Positions 1-12,734 are shown, numbered from the stretch's first letter. The stretch is DNA of 64,000 nucleotides from Streptomyces megasporus (GCF_000718985.1 NZ_JODL01000001.1:186001-250000); one strand, 5' to 3'. Numbers and translations: made by a program. The notes: generated from the letters alone by a model not told the origin.

Positions 1-188
1 CCCAGGTGCTGGGCGACCTCGAGGGTGAGGGTCTTCTTCGCACCCTCCTCGGCCGGGTCGTCGATCTCGACGGTCAGCGCGTTGTAGATCTCCGGCATCG
101 CGTCGACGGGGAACTCCACGTCGACGACCGGGCCGATGACCCGCGCGACGCGGCCCGTCGCCGTGGCCGTCTCAACAGTGGTGGTCAT
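1..188 (-). CDS. atpD: ATP synthase F1 subunit beta, 5' part only
   Basis: This is the N-terminal 62 codons of the catalytic beta subunit, which hydrolyses or makes ATP in the F1 head at the inner face of the membrane. The start ATG is at 188; the visible protein begins [20 protein letters not shown] and continues with [18 protein letters not shown], the typical beta-barrel domain of AtpD. The nucleotide-binding part lies outside the window. It sits 5 bases after the atpG stop on the same strand, in the usual order atpA-atpG-atpD, so it is certainly cotranscribed. Nothing unusual is seen. Confidence 0.97.
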   Translation of the reverse strand, partial: MTTTVETATATGRVARVIGPVVDVEFPVDAMPEIYNALTVEIDDPAEEGAKKTLTLEVAQHL

Positions 189-193
189 AGTTG

Positions 194-1126
194 TCAGTCA
201 CTCCCCGCAGAGGCGTCGGCCAGCGCGCTGGCACCACCGACGATCTCGCTGATTTCCTGGGTGATGTCGGCCTGGCGAGCCTGGTTGGCAAGTCGCGTGA
301 GCGACTTGATGAGCTCCTCGGCGTTGTCGGTCGCCGACTTCATCGCGCGCCGGCGGGCGGCGTGCTCGGAGGCGGACGACTGGAGCAGCGCGTTGTAGAT
401 GCGGCTCTCGACGTACCGCGGCAGCAGGGCGTCCAGGACGTCCTCGGCCGACGGCTCGAAGTCGTAGAGCGGCAGGATGCGCTGCTCCTTCCGCTCGACG
501 GCCTCGGCTTCCCCGCTGTCCCGCACCTCGTCGAGGCTGAGGGGCAGCAGCCGCTTGTCGACCGGGTTCTGCGTGATCATCGACACGAACTCCGTGAAGA
601 CGATGTGCAGCTCGTCGACGCCGCCGTCGGCCGTGTCCGCCAGGACCGCCTCGATCAGCGGTCCGGCGACGGCCTTGGCGTCGGAGTACTCCGGCCGGTC
701 GGTGAAGCCCGTCCACGACCGGGCGATCTTCCGGTTGCGGAAGTTGTAGTACGCCACGCCCTTGCGGCCGACGACGTAGGTGTCGACCTCCTTGCCCTCC
801 GCCCGCAGCCGGTCGGTGAGACGCTCCGCGGCCTTGATGGCGTTGGAGGAGTAACCGCCCGCCAGACCGCGGTCGCTCGTGACGAGCAGGACCGCGGCCC
901 GGGTCGGGTTGTCGGACTCGGTGGTCAGCGGGTGCTGCGTGTTGGAGCCGGTGGCGACCGCGGCCACCGCACGGGTCAGCTCGTCGGCGTACGGAGTGGA
1001 GGCGGCCACCTGGCGCTGCGCCTTGACGATGCGCGAGGCGGCGATCATCTCCATCGCCTTGGTGATCTTCTTGGTCGAGCTGACGGATCGGATCCGCCGC
1101 TTGTAGACCCTGACCTGCGCGCCCAT
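194..1126 (-). CDS. atpG: ATP synthase F1 subunit gamma
   Basis: Central rotor stalk of F1, coupling proton-driven rotation of the c-ring to conformational changes in the alpha/beta head. The 310-residue product begins [15 protein letters not shown] and has the conserved N-terminal helix motif [17 protein letters not shown] (about residues 15-31). The C-terminal helix carries the family signature [12 protein letters not shown]. Length is usual for actinobacteria. The start is the ATG at 1126, two bases after the atpA stop, so translational coupling is likely. A longer in-frame extension into atpA exists but is out of register with the family. It belongs to the minus-strand atp operon. Confidence 0.97.
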   Translation of the reverse strand: MGAQVRVYKRRIRSVSSTKKITKAMEMIAASRIVKAQRQVAASTPYADELTRAVAAVATGSNTQHPLTTESDNPTRAAVLLVTSDRGLAGGYSSNAIKAAERLTDRLRAEGKEVDTYVVGRKGVAYYNFRNRKIARSWTGFTDRPEYSDAKAVAGPLIEAVLADTADGGVDELHIVFTEFVSMITQNPVDKRLLPLSLDEVRDSGEAEAVERKEQRILPLYDFEPSAEDVLDALLPRYVESRIYNALLQSSASEHAARRRAMKSATDNAEELIKSLTRLANQARQADITQEISEIVGGASALADASAGSD

Positions 1127-1128
1127 GC

Positions 1129-2700
1129 TCAGCCCTCGCCCAGCAGCTTGCCGTCCGAGGTCTCGAACTGCTTCTTGAAGGTGTCGACGGCCTCCGCGAT
1201 GGCCTGGACGGTGTCGTCGGACATCTTGCCGCCCTCGCGGATGCCGGTCAGCAGGTCCTTGTGCTCGCGGCGCATGTAGTCCAGCAGCTCGCTCTCGAAG
1301 CGCCGGATGTCCTCCACCGGGACGTCGTCCATCTTGCCGTTGGTGCCGGCCCAGACGGAGACGACCTGCTCCTCGGTCGGGAACGGGTTGTACTGGGGCT
1401 GCTTCATCAGCTCCATCATCCGCTTGCCCCGCTCCAGCGCGGCCTTGGACGCCTCGTCCAGGTCGGAGCCGAAGGCGGCGAACGCCTCCAGCTCGCGGTA
1501 CTGGGCCAGGTCCAGCTTCAGGCGGCCGGAGACCTGCCGGATCGCCTTGTGCTGGGCGGCGCCACCGACGCGGGAGACGGAGATACCGACGTTCAGCGCC
1601 GGGCGCTGGCCCGCGTTGAACAGGTCGGACTCCAGGAAGCACTGGCCGTCGGTGATGGAGATGACGTTGGTCGGAATGAACGCCGAGACGTCGTTCGCCT
1701 TGGTCTCGATGACCGGCAGACCCGTCATCGAACCGGCACCCATGTCGTCCGACAGCTTGGCGCAGCGCTCCAGCAGCCGGGAGTGCAGGTAGAAGACGTC
1801 GCCCGGGTAGGCCTCACGGCCCGGCGGACGGCGCAGCAGCAGGGAGACGGCGCGGTAGGCGTCGGCCTGCTTGGACAGGTCGTCGAAGACGATCAGGACG
1901 TGCTTGCCCTGGTACATCCAGTGCTGACCGATGGCCGAACCGGTGTAGGGGGCGAGGTACTTGAAGCCCGCCGGGTCGGACGCCGGGGCGGCGACGATGG
2001 TGGTGTACTCCAGGGCGCCCGCCTCCTCCAGCGCCGCGCGCACGGAGGCGATGGTGGAGCCCTTCTGACCGACGGCGACGTAGATGCAGCGAACCTGCTT
2101 CGTCGGGTCTCCGGACTCCCAGTTGGCCCGCTGGTTGATGATGGTGTCGACGCAGAGCGCGGTCTTGCCGGTCTGGCGGTCACCGATGATCAGCTGGCGC
2201 TGGCCGCGGCCGATCGGGGTCATCGCGTCGACGGCCTTGTAGCCCGTCTCCATCGGCTCGTGCACCGACTTGCGCTGCATGACCGTGGGGGCCTGCAGTT
2301 CGAGGGCGCGACGGCCCTCGGTCTCGATCTCGCCGAGGCCGTCGACCGGGTTGCCCAGCGGGTCGACGACACGGCCGAGGTACCCGTCGCCGACCGCGAC
2401 GGAGAGGACCTCGCCGGTGCGGCGCACCGTCTGGCCCTCCTCGATGCCGCTGAACTCGCCGAGGATGATCGCACCGATCTCGCGCTCCTCGAGGTTGAGG
2501 GCGAGACCGAGGGTGCCGTCCTCGAACTTCAGCAGCTCGTTCGCCATGGCCGAGGGAAGACCCTCGACCTTCGCGATGCCGTCACCGGCAACGCTGACCG
2601 TCCCGACCTCTTCGCGCGAGGCCGCGTCCGGCTTGTACGACTGGACGAAGTTCTCCAGCGCGTCCCGGATCTCATCCGGCCGGATCGTGAGCTCCGCCAT
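1129..2700 (-). CDS. atpA: ATP synthase F1 subunit alpha
   Basis: Non-catalytic nucleotide-binding subunit of the F1 head. The 523-residue product starts [18 protein letters not shown]. The P-loop GDRQTGKT lies at residues 173-180, and the Walker B region reads VLIVFDD. The alpha/beta signature [17 protein letters not shown] is present in the second half. An in-frame extension upstream to 2799 exists, but the ATG at 2700 matches the family start and is preceded by GGAGAGCAGGGAACCCAG, a good ribosome site. It is followed closely by atpG and preceded by atpH with a gap of about 120 bases. Confidence 0.97.
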   Translation of the reverse strand: MAELTIRPDEIRDALENFVQSYKPDAASREEVGTVSVAGDGIAKVEGLPSAMANELLKFEDGTLGLALNLEEREIGAIILGEFSGIEEGQTVRRTGEVLSVAVGDGYLGRVVDPLGNPVDGLGEIETEGRRALELQAPTVMQRKSVHEPMETGYKAVDAMTPIGRGQRQLIIGDRQTGKTALCVDTIINQRANWESGDPTKQVRCIYVAVGQKGSTIASVRAALEEAGALEYTTIVAAPASDPAGFKYLAPYTGSAIGQHWMYQGKHVLIVFDDLSKQADAYRAVSLLLRRPPGREAYPGDVFYLHSRLLERCAKLSDDMGAGSMTGLPVIETKANDVSAFIPTNVISITDGQCFLESDLFNAGQRPALNVGISVSRVGGAAQHKAIRQVSGRLKLDLAQYRELEAFAAFGSDLDEASKAALERGKRMMELMKQPQYNPFPTEEQVVSVWAGTNGKMDDVPVEDIRRFESELLDYMRREHKDLLTGIREGGKMSDDTVQAIAEAVDTFKKQFETSDGKLLGEG

Positions 2701-2819
2701 CTGGGTTCCCTGCTCTCCTTGTTGGGCCCGTATGTGTCTGCTACGGCCCAACTCGGGCCGCCAGTACTGCTTCTTGAGTTGGTGGTGCGCCTGCGGCACG
2801 GTGTCCGCCGGCCGCTGCG

Positions 2820-5376
<2,557 letters not shown>

Positions 5377-5643
5377 CGCGAGCTCCTTCGGTCGGACGCA
5401 TGGGTACGGCTACCTCGATGTGTCGGCATGGCTCGGGGGCCACGGGGCGGCACTGGACTGAGTGTGGGCGGGAGGAGACCGGCCGGCTCGACGGCAGGAC
5501 GGTCGGTGAAGAGGCAAGGAGCGTCCGGCGCTGTCCCGCACAGCGCCTTCTCCGTGGCTCGCAGCCCTTTCGGCGTCGGACGATAGCAGCCTGCCGGAAG
5601 GAACTTCGCCTCGCCCCCGCCCCGGGGCGCCACGCTCCCCCGC

Positions 5644-6087
5644 TCATGCGCGGGACCCCGTGGCGCGGGGCTTTCCGGAGGACCCTCCGGTCGCGTCGGG
5701 GTCGACGTAGGGGGCCTTCACCCGAGTCTGCGTCCACGCCTGGGCCGCCAGCCACACCAAGAGGCAGGCCAGCACTGTGAAACCGAACACGCGGCCGTCC
5801 ATGAAGGTCGCGCCCCGGAGGAGCTTCAGCAGCAGGAGCATGGCGATCACCTGGGTCGTGTAGACCAGGAATCCCATTCCGAGGAGGAGTTCGGGCCACT
5901 TCCGACCGACCCTGCCGAGCACGTGGAGGCCCGCCCCGAAGAACGCGACGACCAGCACCGTGCCGAGTCCCGCTCCCAGAGCGCCCTTGACTCCCGCGAC
6001 GACCGCGCCGACGATCACGCCGACCAGGCCGACGCACGCGGAGGGAATCGCGGCGCCACGAAGGATCCGGGCGTCGTTCGACTGCAT
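5644..6087 (-). CDS. AtpI-like small membrane protein, first gene of the atp operon
   Basis: 147-residue protein starting MQSNDARILRGAAIPSACVG, with four hydrophobic segments: about residues 14-32, 36-55, 67-87 and 98-118. The tail is polar and charged. The position directly upstream of atpB is that of atpI/ATP synthase protein I, which helps c-ring assembly or ion supply in other bacteria. Sequence similarity to AtpI is only general (small, four helices), so function is inferred from context. A longer in-frame start at 6192 is possible, but the ATG at 6087 has a ribosome-like GGAG (ATCGCTGGAGCATCTCCTATG). Confidence 0.85.
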   Translation of the reverse strand: MQSNDARILRGAAIPSACVGLVGVIVGAVVAGVKGALGAGLGTVLVVAFFGAGLHVLGRVGRKWPELLLGMGFLVYTTQVIAMLLLLKLLRGATFMDGRVFGFTVLACLLVWLAAQAWTQTRVKAPYVDPDATGGSSGKPRATGSRA

Positions 6088-6323
6088 AGGAGATGCTCCA
6101 GCGATGTGGCTGCGGGGTGCGAGGCCTGACCTTCGAGAGACGAGCCTAGTCCGGCGGCGCACAGACACGGATCGGGGGTTCTGGGGGGCCACCCGACGTT
6201 ATCGCCGGACTCGTGAACGGTATCACAAACTATTTGATGAGGTCTTTACCTACATCGTGTGCGGACCATCACACGCACGGGGGCAGTAACGCGATTCCAT
6301 GCTGACACACCCGGCGGAAACTG
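6088..6323. promoter_or_regulatory. Intergenic region between the wecA-like gene and the atp operon; likely atp promoter
   Basis: No gene is seen here. The stretch about 6215-6260 is markedly A/T-rich for this genome (ATCACAAACTATTTGATGAG on the plus strand) and lies upstream of the first atp gene on the minus strand, so it is the best candidate for the atp operon promoter. I could not fix exact -35/-10 hexamers. Confidence 0.35.
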
Positions 6324-7634
6324 CTAGGAGCGGCTGTCGACCCTGTCCCGCGCGAGGCCCTCGTGCTTCCGCAGGGCCGTCGCCCCGTTGGGCCGGGCCG
6401 TCCGCCGCGGTGCCTCGGCACCCGGCTCGGCGCCCGGTTCGACGTCCGGCTCGGCGGACCGCCGGCGGAGCCGGTACCGCGGCGGCACCAGCGCCTGCGC
6501 CCACGGCGGCACCCGCGGGGTGAACCGCGGCAACAGCAGGATCACCAGCCCCACCGCGCTCAGCAGCATGATGGCGAGCACGATCACCAGGCTGGAGGAC
6601 TGCACCGAGAAGGCGACCGCGCCGAAGGCGATCAGCGCCGACCAGAAGTACATGATCAGCACGGCCCGGCTGTGCGAGTGGCCGATGTCCAGCAGTCGGT
6701 GGTGGAGGTGCCCGCGGTCGGCCGTGAACGGCGACTGGCCGCGCCAGGTGCGTCGCACCACGGCCAGCACCAGGTCGGCGATCGGCACCGCCAGCACCGT
6801 CAGCGGCAGCAGCAGAACCGGCATGTAGACCGGCACCATCATCTGGACGGTGTTCTTGACCGAGCCGGTGGCGCCGGTGAGGACGTCCGGGTCGACCTGG
6901 CCGGTGACGGAGACCGCGCCGGCGGCCAGCACCAGGCCGATGAGCATCGAGCCCGAGTCGCCCATGAAGATCCGCGCGGGGTGCATGTTGTGCGGAAGGA
7001 AACCCAGGCACATGCCCATCAGGATGGCCGCGAAGAGCGTCGCGGGCGCGGCGGCCTCGATGCCGTAGCCGTACCAGATCCGGTAGGCGTACATGAAGAA
7101 CGCGACAGCGGCGATGCAGACCATGCCGGAGGCCAGGCCGTCCAGGCCGTCCACGAAGTTCACCGCGTTGATGGTGACGACGACCAGCCCGACCGTCAGC
7201 AGCGTGCCCTGCAGGGGGGTCAGCGCGACGCTGCCCACGCCCGGCACCGGCAGCCACAGCACCGTCAGGCCCTGCCAGACCATCACGCCCGCGGCGATCA
7301 TCTGGCCGCCGAGCTTGATCAGCGCGTCCACGCCCCACTTGTCGTCCAGGACGCCCAGCAGCCAGATGATCCCGGCGCCGGCCAGCAGCGCCCGGGGCTC
7401 GTCGGAGAGCGTGAAGACATCGCCCACGTTGGTGAGTTGGGAGGCCACCAGCAGACCCGCGCACAGCCCACCGAACATGGCGATGCCGCCGAGTCGCGGC
7501 GTCGGCTCCCGGTGCACGTCGCGCGCGCGGATCTCGGGCACCGCGCCCGCCACGATGGCGAACTTCCGCACCGGCCCGGTGAGGAGGTAGGTGACCGCGG
7601 CCGTGACGCACAGCGTCAGCAGGTATTCACGCAC
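6324..7634 (-). CDS. WecA/MraY-family sugar-1-phosphate : polyprenyl-phosphate transferase
   Basis: 436-residue integral membrane enzyme of the polyprenyl-phosphate N-acetylhexosamine-1-phosphate transferase family, which starts lipid-linked synthesis of wall or capsule glycans. Family motifs are visible in order: EPTPRLGGIAMF (about 44-55), LGVLDDKWG with the acidic pair (about 96-104), NFVDGLDGLASG (about 160-171), FMGDSGSMLIG (about 223-233) and the C-terminal RGHLHHRLLDIGHS. About ten membrane segments are present. It starts with GTG at 7634. The location upstream of the atp operon matches rfe/wecA in other actinobacteria. The exact sugar donor (UDP-GlcNAc is usual) cannot be read from sequence. 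Confidence 0.93.
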   Translation of the reverse strand: MREYLLTLCVTAAVTYLLTGPVRKFAIVAGAVPEIRARDVHREPTPRLGGIAMFGGLCAGLLVASQLTNVGDVFTLSDEPRALLAGAGIIWLLGVLDDKWGVDALIKLGGQMIAAGVMVWQGLTVLWLPVPGVGSVALTPLQGTLLTVGLVVVTINAVNFVDGLDGLASGMVCIAAVAFFMYAYRIWYGYGIEAAAPATLFAAILMGMCLGFLPHNMHPARIFMGDSGSMLIGLVLAAGAVSVTGQVDPDVLTGATGSVKNTVQMMVPVYMPVLLLPLTVLAVPIADLVLAVVRRTWRGQSPFTADRGHLHHRLLDIGHSHSRAVLIMYFWSALIAFGAVAFSVQSSSLVIVLAIMLLSAVGLVILLLPRFTPRVPPWAQALVPPRYRLRRRSAEPDVEPGAEPGAEAPRRTARPNGATALRKHEGLARDRVDSRS

Positions 7635-7759
7635 GGATTCCCCAGAACTCTCGCAGGCTTCCCAGGCTCACCCTGGGACACCACACCTTAGACAACGGCC
7701 CGCGGCGGACGGTTGCGCACCGCCTCCGCCAGCCGTCCTCCCACCCCCGGGAGCCGGTC

Positions 7760-8395
7760 TCACCACGTGTGCGCCGGAACGCCGGTCAGGGCCGTGACCA
7801 CCGGGTCCAGGGCCGTGTGGATCTCCTCCCCGACGCTGCGGAAGTACGACAGGGGGGCGCCGTAGGGGTCGTACACCTCGTCGGCCTCCGCGCTGGGCGC
7901 CAGCAGCCAGCCGCGCAACGCCGCGGCGGCCCGCACCAGCGCGCGGGCCCGCTCCACCACACCGCCGTCCCCGTCGGGCTCGGGGAGGGTGGCCGGATCG
8001 ATGGCCCGCACCAGTCGGGTGAACTCCTTGAGGGTGAAGGTGCGCAGCCCCGCGGAGTGCCCCATGGAGATCACCTGCGCCCGGTGGTCGCGGGTCGCGG
8101 TCAGGACCAGATCGGCGCGTATGACGTGCTCGTCCAGCAGTTCGCGGCCGGTGAAGCCGGACGGGTCGGCCCCGTACTCGTGCAGCACCGCCGCCGCGTG
8201 CTCCTCCATGGGGGCGCCCTCGTGGCCCCACGTCCCCGCGCTCTCCACCACCAGCCCGCCGGCCCGTTCGTCGCCGAGCCGGTCCACCAGGGCGTGCCGG
8301 GTCAGTCGCTCGGTGATCGGGGAGCGACAGACGTTGCCGGTGGAGACGTGGAGGATGCGGAAGACCGGTATGCCACGCCCTTCGGGCGGCGTCAA
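7760..8395 (-). CDS. Low-molecular-weight protein-tyrosine-phosphatase-like protein with altered nucleophile
   Basis: 211-residue protein of the LMW phosphatase/arsenate reductase fold. The phosphate-binding loop near the N terminus reads HVSTGNVCRSPITERL, where the family has C-x-G-N-x-C-R-S. The first cysteine, which is the nucleophile, is a serine here, while the second cysteine and the arginine remain. The C-terminal acid loop is kept as DEVYDPYGAPLSYF. It starts with TTG at 8395, overlapping the tsaC stop (TTGA) with GAGGCAG upstream. It is the last gene of the prfA-prmC-tsaC run. It may be a weak or inactive phosphatase; activity is uncertain. Confidence 0.85.
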   Translation of the reverse strand: MTPPEGRGIPVFRILHVSTGNVCRSPITERLTRHALVDRLGDERAGGLVVESAGTWGHEGAPMEEHAAAVLHEYGADPSGFTGRELLDEHVIRADLVLTATRDHRAQVISMGHSAGLRTFTLKEFTRLVRAIDPATLPEPDGDGGVVERARALVRAAAALRGWLLAPSAEADEVYDPYGAPLSYFRSVGEEIHTALDPVVTALTGVPAHTW

Positions 8396-9039
8396 CTGGC
8401 TGCCTCGAGGCCCGGTACGACCTTGCGCAGCTCCTCCGCGCTGATGGCGCCCGCGCGCAGCAGCCTGGGCACCGAGCCGGTGACGTCGACGATCGAGGAG
8501 GGCACCGAGTCCGGGGTGGGGCCGCCGTCGAGGTAGACGGCGACGGAGTCGCCCAGCATCCCCTGGGCGGCGTCGCAGTCCTGCGGCGCCGGGTGGCCGG
8601 TGAGGTTGGCCGACGACACGGCCATCGGGCCGACGTCGGTCAGCAGCTCGATCGCCACCGGGTGGAGCGGCATGCGGACCGCGACCGTCCCGTGCGTCTC
8701 TCCCAGGTCCCAGGTCAGCGAGGGCTGGTGCCGGGCGACCAGGGTGAGCGCGCCGGGCCAGAAGGCGTCCACCAGCTCCCAGGCCTGCTCGGAGAAGTCG
8801 GTGACCAGACCGTGGAGGGTGTTCGGGGAGCCGATCAGGACGGGCGAGGGCATGCCGCGTCCGCGTCCCTTGGCCTCCAGCAGGTCGCCGACGGCCTCGG
8901 GGCTGAAGGCGTCGGCGCCGACGCCGTAGACCGTGTCCGTGGGCAGCACGACGAGTTCGCCGCGGCGGACCGCCGAGGCGGCCTCGCGCAGACCGGTGGC
9001 GCGATCGGTCGCGTCGGAGCAGTCGTAACGCCGTGCCAT
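8392..9039 (-). CDS. tsaC: L-threonylcarbamoyladenylate synthase (TsaC/Sua5/YrdC)
   Basis: Makes threonylcarbamoyl-AMP from threonine, bicarbonate and ATP, the first step of t6A37 modification of ANN-decoding tRNAs. The 215-residue protein has the YrdC signature: LVVLPTDTVYGVGADAFSPE (about 29-48), the KGRGRGMPSPVLIG region where the family usually has KxR, and the conserved SSANLTGHPA loop (about 141-150). It is of the short TsaC type, without a Sua5 domain. The ATG at 9039 directly abuts the prmC stop. It is cotranscribed with prmC, as in many bacteria. Confidence 0.95.
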   Translation of the reverse strand: MARRYDCSDATDRATGLREAASAVRRGELVVLPTDTVYGVGADAFSPEAVGDLLEAKGRGRGMPSPVLIGSPNTLHGLVTDFSEQAWELVDAFWPGALTLVARHQPSLTWDLGETHGTVAVRMPLHPVAIELLTDVGPMAVSSANLTGHPAPQDCDAAQGMLGDSVAVYLDGGPTPDSVPSSIVDVTGSVPRLLRAGAISAEELRKVVPGLEAAS

Positions 9040-9885
9040 TTACGGCACCTCCCTGCGGGCTGTGGCAAAACGGGGCCGGTTGTTGAGGTCGGGGTGGTCC
9101 GCGGCATCCGCCCAGCCGCGGTCCTCGGTGAAGATCCAGGGGACTTGGCCGCCCTGGGTGTCGGCGTGCTCGACGACCACGAGGCCACCGGGGCGCAGCA
9201 GTCGGTGCGCGGTGCGCTCGATGCCGCGGATGACGTCCAGCCCGTCCTCGCCGGAGAACAGGGCCATCTGCGGGTCGTGGTCGCGTGCCTCGGGGCCGAC
9301 GTACTCCCACTCGGTGAGCGGGATGTAGGGGGGGTTGGAGATGACGAGGTCGACCTGGCCGTTCAGCTCGGGCAGGGCGGTCAGCGCGTCGCCGTGGTGG
9401 AGGACGACCCGGCTGCCCTCGACGTTCTTGCGGGCCCACTCCAGGGCCCCCTCGTCCAGCTCGACGGCGTGCACGCGCGAGCGCGGCACCTCCTGGGCCA
9501 TCGCCAGGGCGATGGCTCCGGAGCCGGTGCACAGGTCGACGATCAGGGGTTCGGCGACGTCCATGGCGCGCACGGCGTCTATCGCCCAGCCGACGACGGA
9601 CTCGGTCTCGGGGCGGGGCACGAACACGCCGGGCCCCACCTGGAGTTCCAGGTAGCGGAAGAAGGCGCGGCCGGTGATGTGCTGGAGCGGCTCGCGGGCC
9701 TCGCGGCGGGCGACGACCTCCCAGTAGCGGGCGTCGAAGTCGGCGTCCGCGACCCGGTGGAGCTCCCCCCGTTTGACGCCGTGCACGTACGCCGCCAGCT
9801 CCTCCGCGTCGAAGCGCGGGGAGGGCACTCCGGCGTCGGCGAGCCGCTGGGTGGCCTGGGCCACCTCGGCGAGCAGTACGTTCAC
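9040..9885 (-). CDS. prmC: Peptide chain release factor N5-glutamine methyltransferase
   Basis: SAM-dependent enzyme that methylates the glutamine of the GGQ motif in release factors; its substrate gene prfA is immediately upstream. The 281-residue product has an N-terminal helical RF-binding domain (about 1-80), the SAM motif DLCTGSG at 117-123, and the substrate-binding NPPY at 184-187. The start is the GTG at 9885 (VNVLLAEVAQ), with the vector-like sequence upstream out of register with the family. The gap to prfA is about 64 bases. Confidence 0.95.
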   Translation of the reverse strand: MNVLLAEVAQATQRLADAGVPSPRFDAEELAAYVHGVKRGELHRVADADFDARYWEVVARREAREPLQHITGRAFFRYLELQVGPGVFVPRPETESVVGWAIDAVRAMDVAEPLIVDLCTGSGAIALAMAQEVPRSRVHAVELDEGALEWARKNVEGSRVVLHHGDALTALPELNGQVDLVISNPPYIPLTEWEYVGPEARDHDPQMALFSGEDGLDVIRGIERTAHRLLRPGGLVVVEHADTQGGQVPWIFTEDRGWADAADHPDLNNRPRFATARREVP

Positions 9886-9949
9886 GTTCCTCGTCCTCCA
9901 CCCGTCCCGTACGAGCCTTGTCGCGCCGGTCTGACGACCGCCGCGCGGT

Positions 9950-11023
9950 TTACTGCGCGGCGGCGAGCTTGGCCGCGGCGTCGGCGTCCACACACGCCTG
10001 GATCACCGCGTCCAGGTCGCCGTCCAGCACCTGATCCAGGTTGTACGCCTTGAATCCCACCCGGTGGTCCGAGATCCGGTTCTCCGGGTAGTTGTAGGTA
10101 CGGATGCGCTCCGACCTGTCCACGGTACGCACCTGGCTGCGGCGCGCGTCCGACGCCTCCTTCTCCGCCTCCTCCTGGGCCGCCGCGAGGAGCCGGGCGC
10201 GCAGGATGCGCATCGCCTGCTCCTTGTTCTGCAGTTGGCTCTTCTCGTTCTGACAGGAGACCACGATGCCGGTGGGCACGTGGGTGATGCGGACGGCGGA
10301 GTCGGTGGTGTTCACGGACTGGCCGCCGGGGCCGGAGGAGCGGTAGACGTCGATCCGCAGGTCGTTCGGGCTGATCTCGACGTCGACCTCCTCGGCCTCG
10401 GGGAGGACGAGGACGCCGGCGGCGGAGGTGTGGATGCGGCCCTGGGACTCGGTGGCGGGCACCCGTTGGACACGGTGGACGCCGCCCTCGTACTTCAGTC
10501 GCGCCCACACGCCCTGGCCGGGCTCCGGGGTTCCGCCCTTGGTCTTCACCGCGACCTGGACGTCCTTGTAGCCGCCGAGGTCGGACTCGTTGGCCTCCAG
10601 GATCTCCGTCTTCCAGTTCTGCCGCTCGGCGTAGCGCAGGTACATCCGCAGCAGGTCGCCGGCGAACAGCGCGGACTCCTCGCCGCCCTCCCCCGCCTTG
10701 ATCTCCAGGATGACGTCCTTGTCGTCGCTGGGGTCGCGCGGGACGAGCAGCAGCCGCAGTTTCTCGGTCAGCTCCTCGCGCCGGGCCTCCAGCTCCTTGA
10801 CCTCCGCCGCGAAGTCCGGGTCGTCGGCGGCCAGCTCGCGGGCCGTGGCGATGTCGTCGTCGGTGCTCTTCCAGGCCCGGTAGGCGCCCACGATGGGGGT
10901 CAACTCGGCGTAGCGCCTGTTGAGCCGGCGCGCGCGGGCCTGGTCGGCGTGGACGGCGGGATCGGCGAGCTGCTTCTCGAGGTCGGCGTGTTCGCCGATC
11001 AGTTCCTCGACCGCCTCGAACAT
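9950..11023 (-). CDS. prfA: Peptide chain release factor 1
   Basis: Terminates translation at UAA and UAG. The 357-residue protein has the RF1 anticodon-like tripeptide PAT at 189-191 ([15 protein letters not shown]) and the peptidyl-hydrolysis motif GGQ at 233-235 ([14 protein letters not shown]), whose glutamine is the target of PrmC. The N-terminal coiled domain is of usual length. The start is the ATG at 11023, preceded by AAGGAATTCAACG. It lies between rpmE and prmC on the same strand. Confidence 0.97.
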   Translation of the reverse strand: MFEAVEELIGEHADLEKQLADPAVHADQARARRLNRRYAELTPIVGAYRAWKSTDDDIATARELAADDPDFAAEVKELEARREELTEKLRLLLVPRDPSDDKDVILEIKAGEGGEESALFAGDLLRMYLRYAERQNWKTEILEANESDLGGYKDVQVAVKTKGGTPEPGQGVWARLKYEGGVHRVQRVPATESQGRIHTSAAGVLVLPEAEEVDVEISPNDLRIDVYRSSGPGGQSVNTTDSAVRITHVPTGIVVSCQNEKSQLQNKEQAMRILRARLLAAAQEEAEKEASDARRSQVRTVDRSERIRTYNYPENRISDHRVGFKAYNLDQVLDGDLDAVIQACVDADAAAKLAAAQ

Positions 11024-11068
11024 CGTTGAATTCCTTATGTGTGGGAAGGGAGCTGCCCTGGACGGCAA

Positions 11069-11112
11069 AACGCCGGTCCGACCGCCCTCCGGGGCGGCCG
11101 AGGACCGGCGTT
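11069..11112 (-). terminator. Rho-independent terminator downstream of rpmE
   Basis: An 11-bp inverted repeat (AACGCCGGTCC at 11069-11079 with GGACCGGCGTT at 11102-11112) encloses a second small GC hairpin. Read on the minus strand it is followed by TTTTG. It begins 9 bases after the rpmE stop and lies before prfA, so prfA may depend on read-through or its own promoter. Confidence 0.75.
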
Positions 11113-11120
11113 GTGGGTCG

Positions 11121-11345
11121 CTACTTCTTCCTCGACCCGGCGTTCTTGCCGAAGCGGGCCTCGAAGCGGGCCACACGGCCACCGGTGTCGAGGATCTTCT
11201 GCTTGCCCGTGTAGAACGGGTGGCACTCCGAGCACACGTCGGCGCGAATGGCGCCGCCGGTGACGGTGCTACGGGTGGTGAAGGAGTTGCCGCAGGTGCA
11301 GCTGACCTGGGTCTCCACGTACTCCGGGTGGATGTCGCGCTTCAA
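11121..11345 (-). CDS. rpmE: Ribosomal protein bL31, zinc-binding type
   Basis: 74-residue large-subunit protein beginning [20 protein letters not shown]. The cysteines of the zinc-binding C+ form are present (CTCG near residues 16-19 and CSECH near 37-41), so this is the zinc-containing paralogue, normally expressed in zinc-replete cells. The start is TTG at 11345, chosen because AGGAG lies 7 bases before it (CCTAGGAGACACC) and because it fits the family. It is followed by a strong hairpin and prfA. Confidence 0.95.
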   Translation of the reverse strand: MKRDIHPEYVETQVSCTCGNSFTTRSTVTGGAIRADVCSECHPFYTGKQKILDTGGRVARFEARFGKNAGSRKK

Positions 11346-11506
11346 GGTGTCTCCTAGGTTGCGGGAGGGCTCCGGGTCGCACCGGCTCCTCGCGCCCGAT
11401 GGCGGGCGGAAGGATTGCTGAAGGTCGCTGCCTGCGCGTGAACCGGGACCGACGCACCAGTTTGCCATTACTGGGCGCGCCTCCCAAAACCAGGAGGCCG
11501 CACCCG

Positions 11507-12649
11507 TTATTCCGCCGCGGTCTGCCCTCCGCCCCGTTCCCCGTCACCGCGCTCCCGGCCCCCGCGCCCCCGACCGGCCTCCTCGGCCGCCGATCCCTCG
11601 GTCACGGACGCGGGGATCGGCCGGTCCGCCTTGAGCGCCGCCCAGATCCGCTTGGTCTGCCGTCCGATCGGCACCACCCGGTTGGGGTCCGCGGAGGAGT
11701 ACCGCACCGGCAGGGTGACCAGTTGGATGTCCCGCGACTCGATGTCCCCCACGGCCTTGGCGAGGCCGGCCAGGGCGGAGGTCGAGGCCAGGGCGGAGTC
11801 GGTGGTGAGGGCGGAGGTGGCGGTGTCGACGAGGTCGTAGAACCTCTTGGGGTCGGAGAGCAGTCCGACGCTCCGGACCTGGTCGGCGAAGGCGCGCAGG
11901 AAGGCGTGTTGGAGCCGGATGCGGTCCAGATCGCTGCCGTCCCCGACGCCCTTGCGGGTGCGGACCAGGGCGAGGGCCCGCTCGCCGTCGAGGGTGTGCT
12001 CCCCGGCGGAGAGGCGCAGGCCGCTGTCCTCGTCCTCGATCCGCTCGGCGGTGGTGATCCGCACGCCGCCGAGCGCGTCGACCACCTTCTCGAAGCCGGT
12101 GAAGTCGATCTCGACGTAGTGGTCCATGCGGACGCCGGTCAGCGACTCGACCGTCTTCACCGCGCAGGCGGGGCCGCCGACCTCGTAGGCGCTGTTGAAC
12201 ATCGCCCGTCGCGCGGCGGGCGCCGTGCCGCCTCCGCGCTTGTCGCACTCGGGCCGCTCGACCAGGGTGTCCCGGGGGATGGAGACGACGCTCATCCGCT
12301 CGTGCGCCTCGTCGACGTGCACGATCATCGCGGTGTCGGAGCGGGCGGTGCCGTCGTCGCGGCCGTAGCGGCCGTTCTCACCGGAGCGGCTGTCGGAGCC
12401 GAGCAGGAGGATGTCCAGCGAGCCGTTGGGGACGTCGGCGGGACGGTCGGGGCCCAGGATGGAGTCGATGTCGATGCCGGCGATGTTGCCGTCGACCTTC
12501 AGGTAGGCGAGTCCGAGCCCGACCCCGGCCAGCGCGAGGAGGCCGGCCGTGCCCCAGGCGGCGGCGTGCAGCGCCGTACGCCGCCGTGAGCGGGGGGATC
12601 GACTCGTCTCCCTCTCCGCCTTCCCTCTGGTGGTGTCCTCGTCCGCCAT
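11507..12649 (-). CDS. LytR-CpsA-Psr (LCP) family cell-wall glycopolymer ligase
   Basis: 380-residue protein that is anchored by one N-terminal membrane helix (about 27-48, [20 protein letters not shown]) and exposes the LCP domain outside. LCP enzymes transfer lipid-linked polymers to peptidoglycan. Conserved stretches are [11 protein letters not shown] (about 78-88), [40 protein letters not shown] and the arginine-rich [15 protein letters not shown]. The ATG at 12649 has GAGGGAGCGGAG directly upstream. The tail is Gly/Arg/Glu-rich and low complexity. A second ligase-linked enzyme in this window is the WecA-like transferase at 6324. Confidence 0.92.
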   Translation of the reverse strand: MADEDTTRGKAERETSRSPRSRRRTALHAAAWGTAGLLALAGVGLGLAYLKVDGNIAGIDIDSILGPDRPADVPNGSLDILLLGSDSRSGENGRYGRDDGTARSDTAMIVHVDEAHERMSVVSIPRDTLVERPECDKRGGGTAPAARRAMFNSAYEVGGPACAVKTVESLTGVRMDHYVEIDFTGFEKVVDALGGVRITTAERIEDEDSGLRLSAGEHTLDGERALALVRTRKGVGDGSDLDRIRLQHAFLRAFADQVRSVGLLSDPKRFYDLVDTATSALTTDSALASTSALAGLAKAVGDIESRDIQLVTLPVRYSSADPNRVVPIGRQTKRIWAALKADRPIPASVTEGSAAEEAGRGRGGRERGDGERGGGQTAAE

Positions 12650-12734
12650 CTCCGCTCCCTCTCCACGAGCGACGGCGTACCCGCGCTCGCGAAGATCAGT
12701 CGGGTTTCCGCACGACACGCGGGCGGCACGAGAC

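Noticed and set aside
7760..9901. A continuous 713-codon minus-strand frame across three genes
   Set aside because: Only its last 211 codons match a family; the rest is the out-of-frame shadow of tsaC and prmC, a result of high third-position GC.
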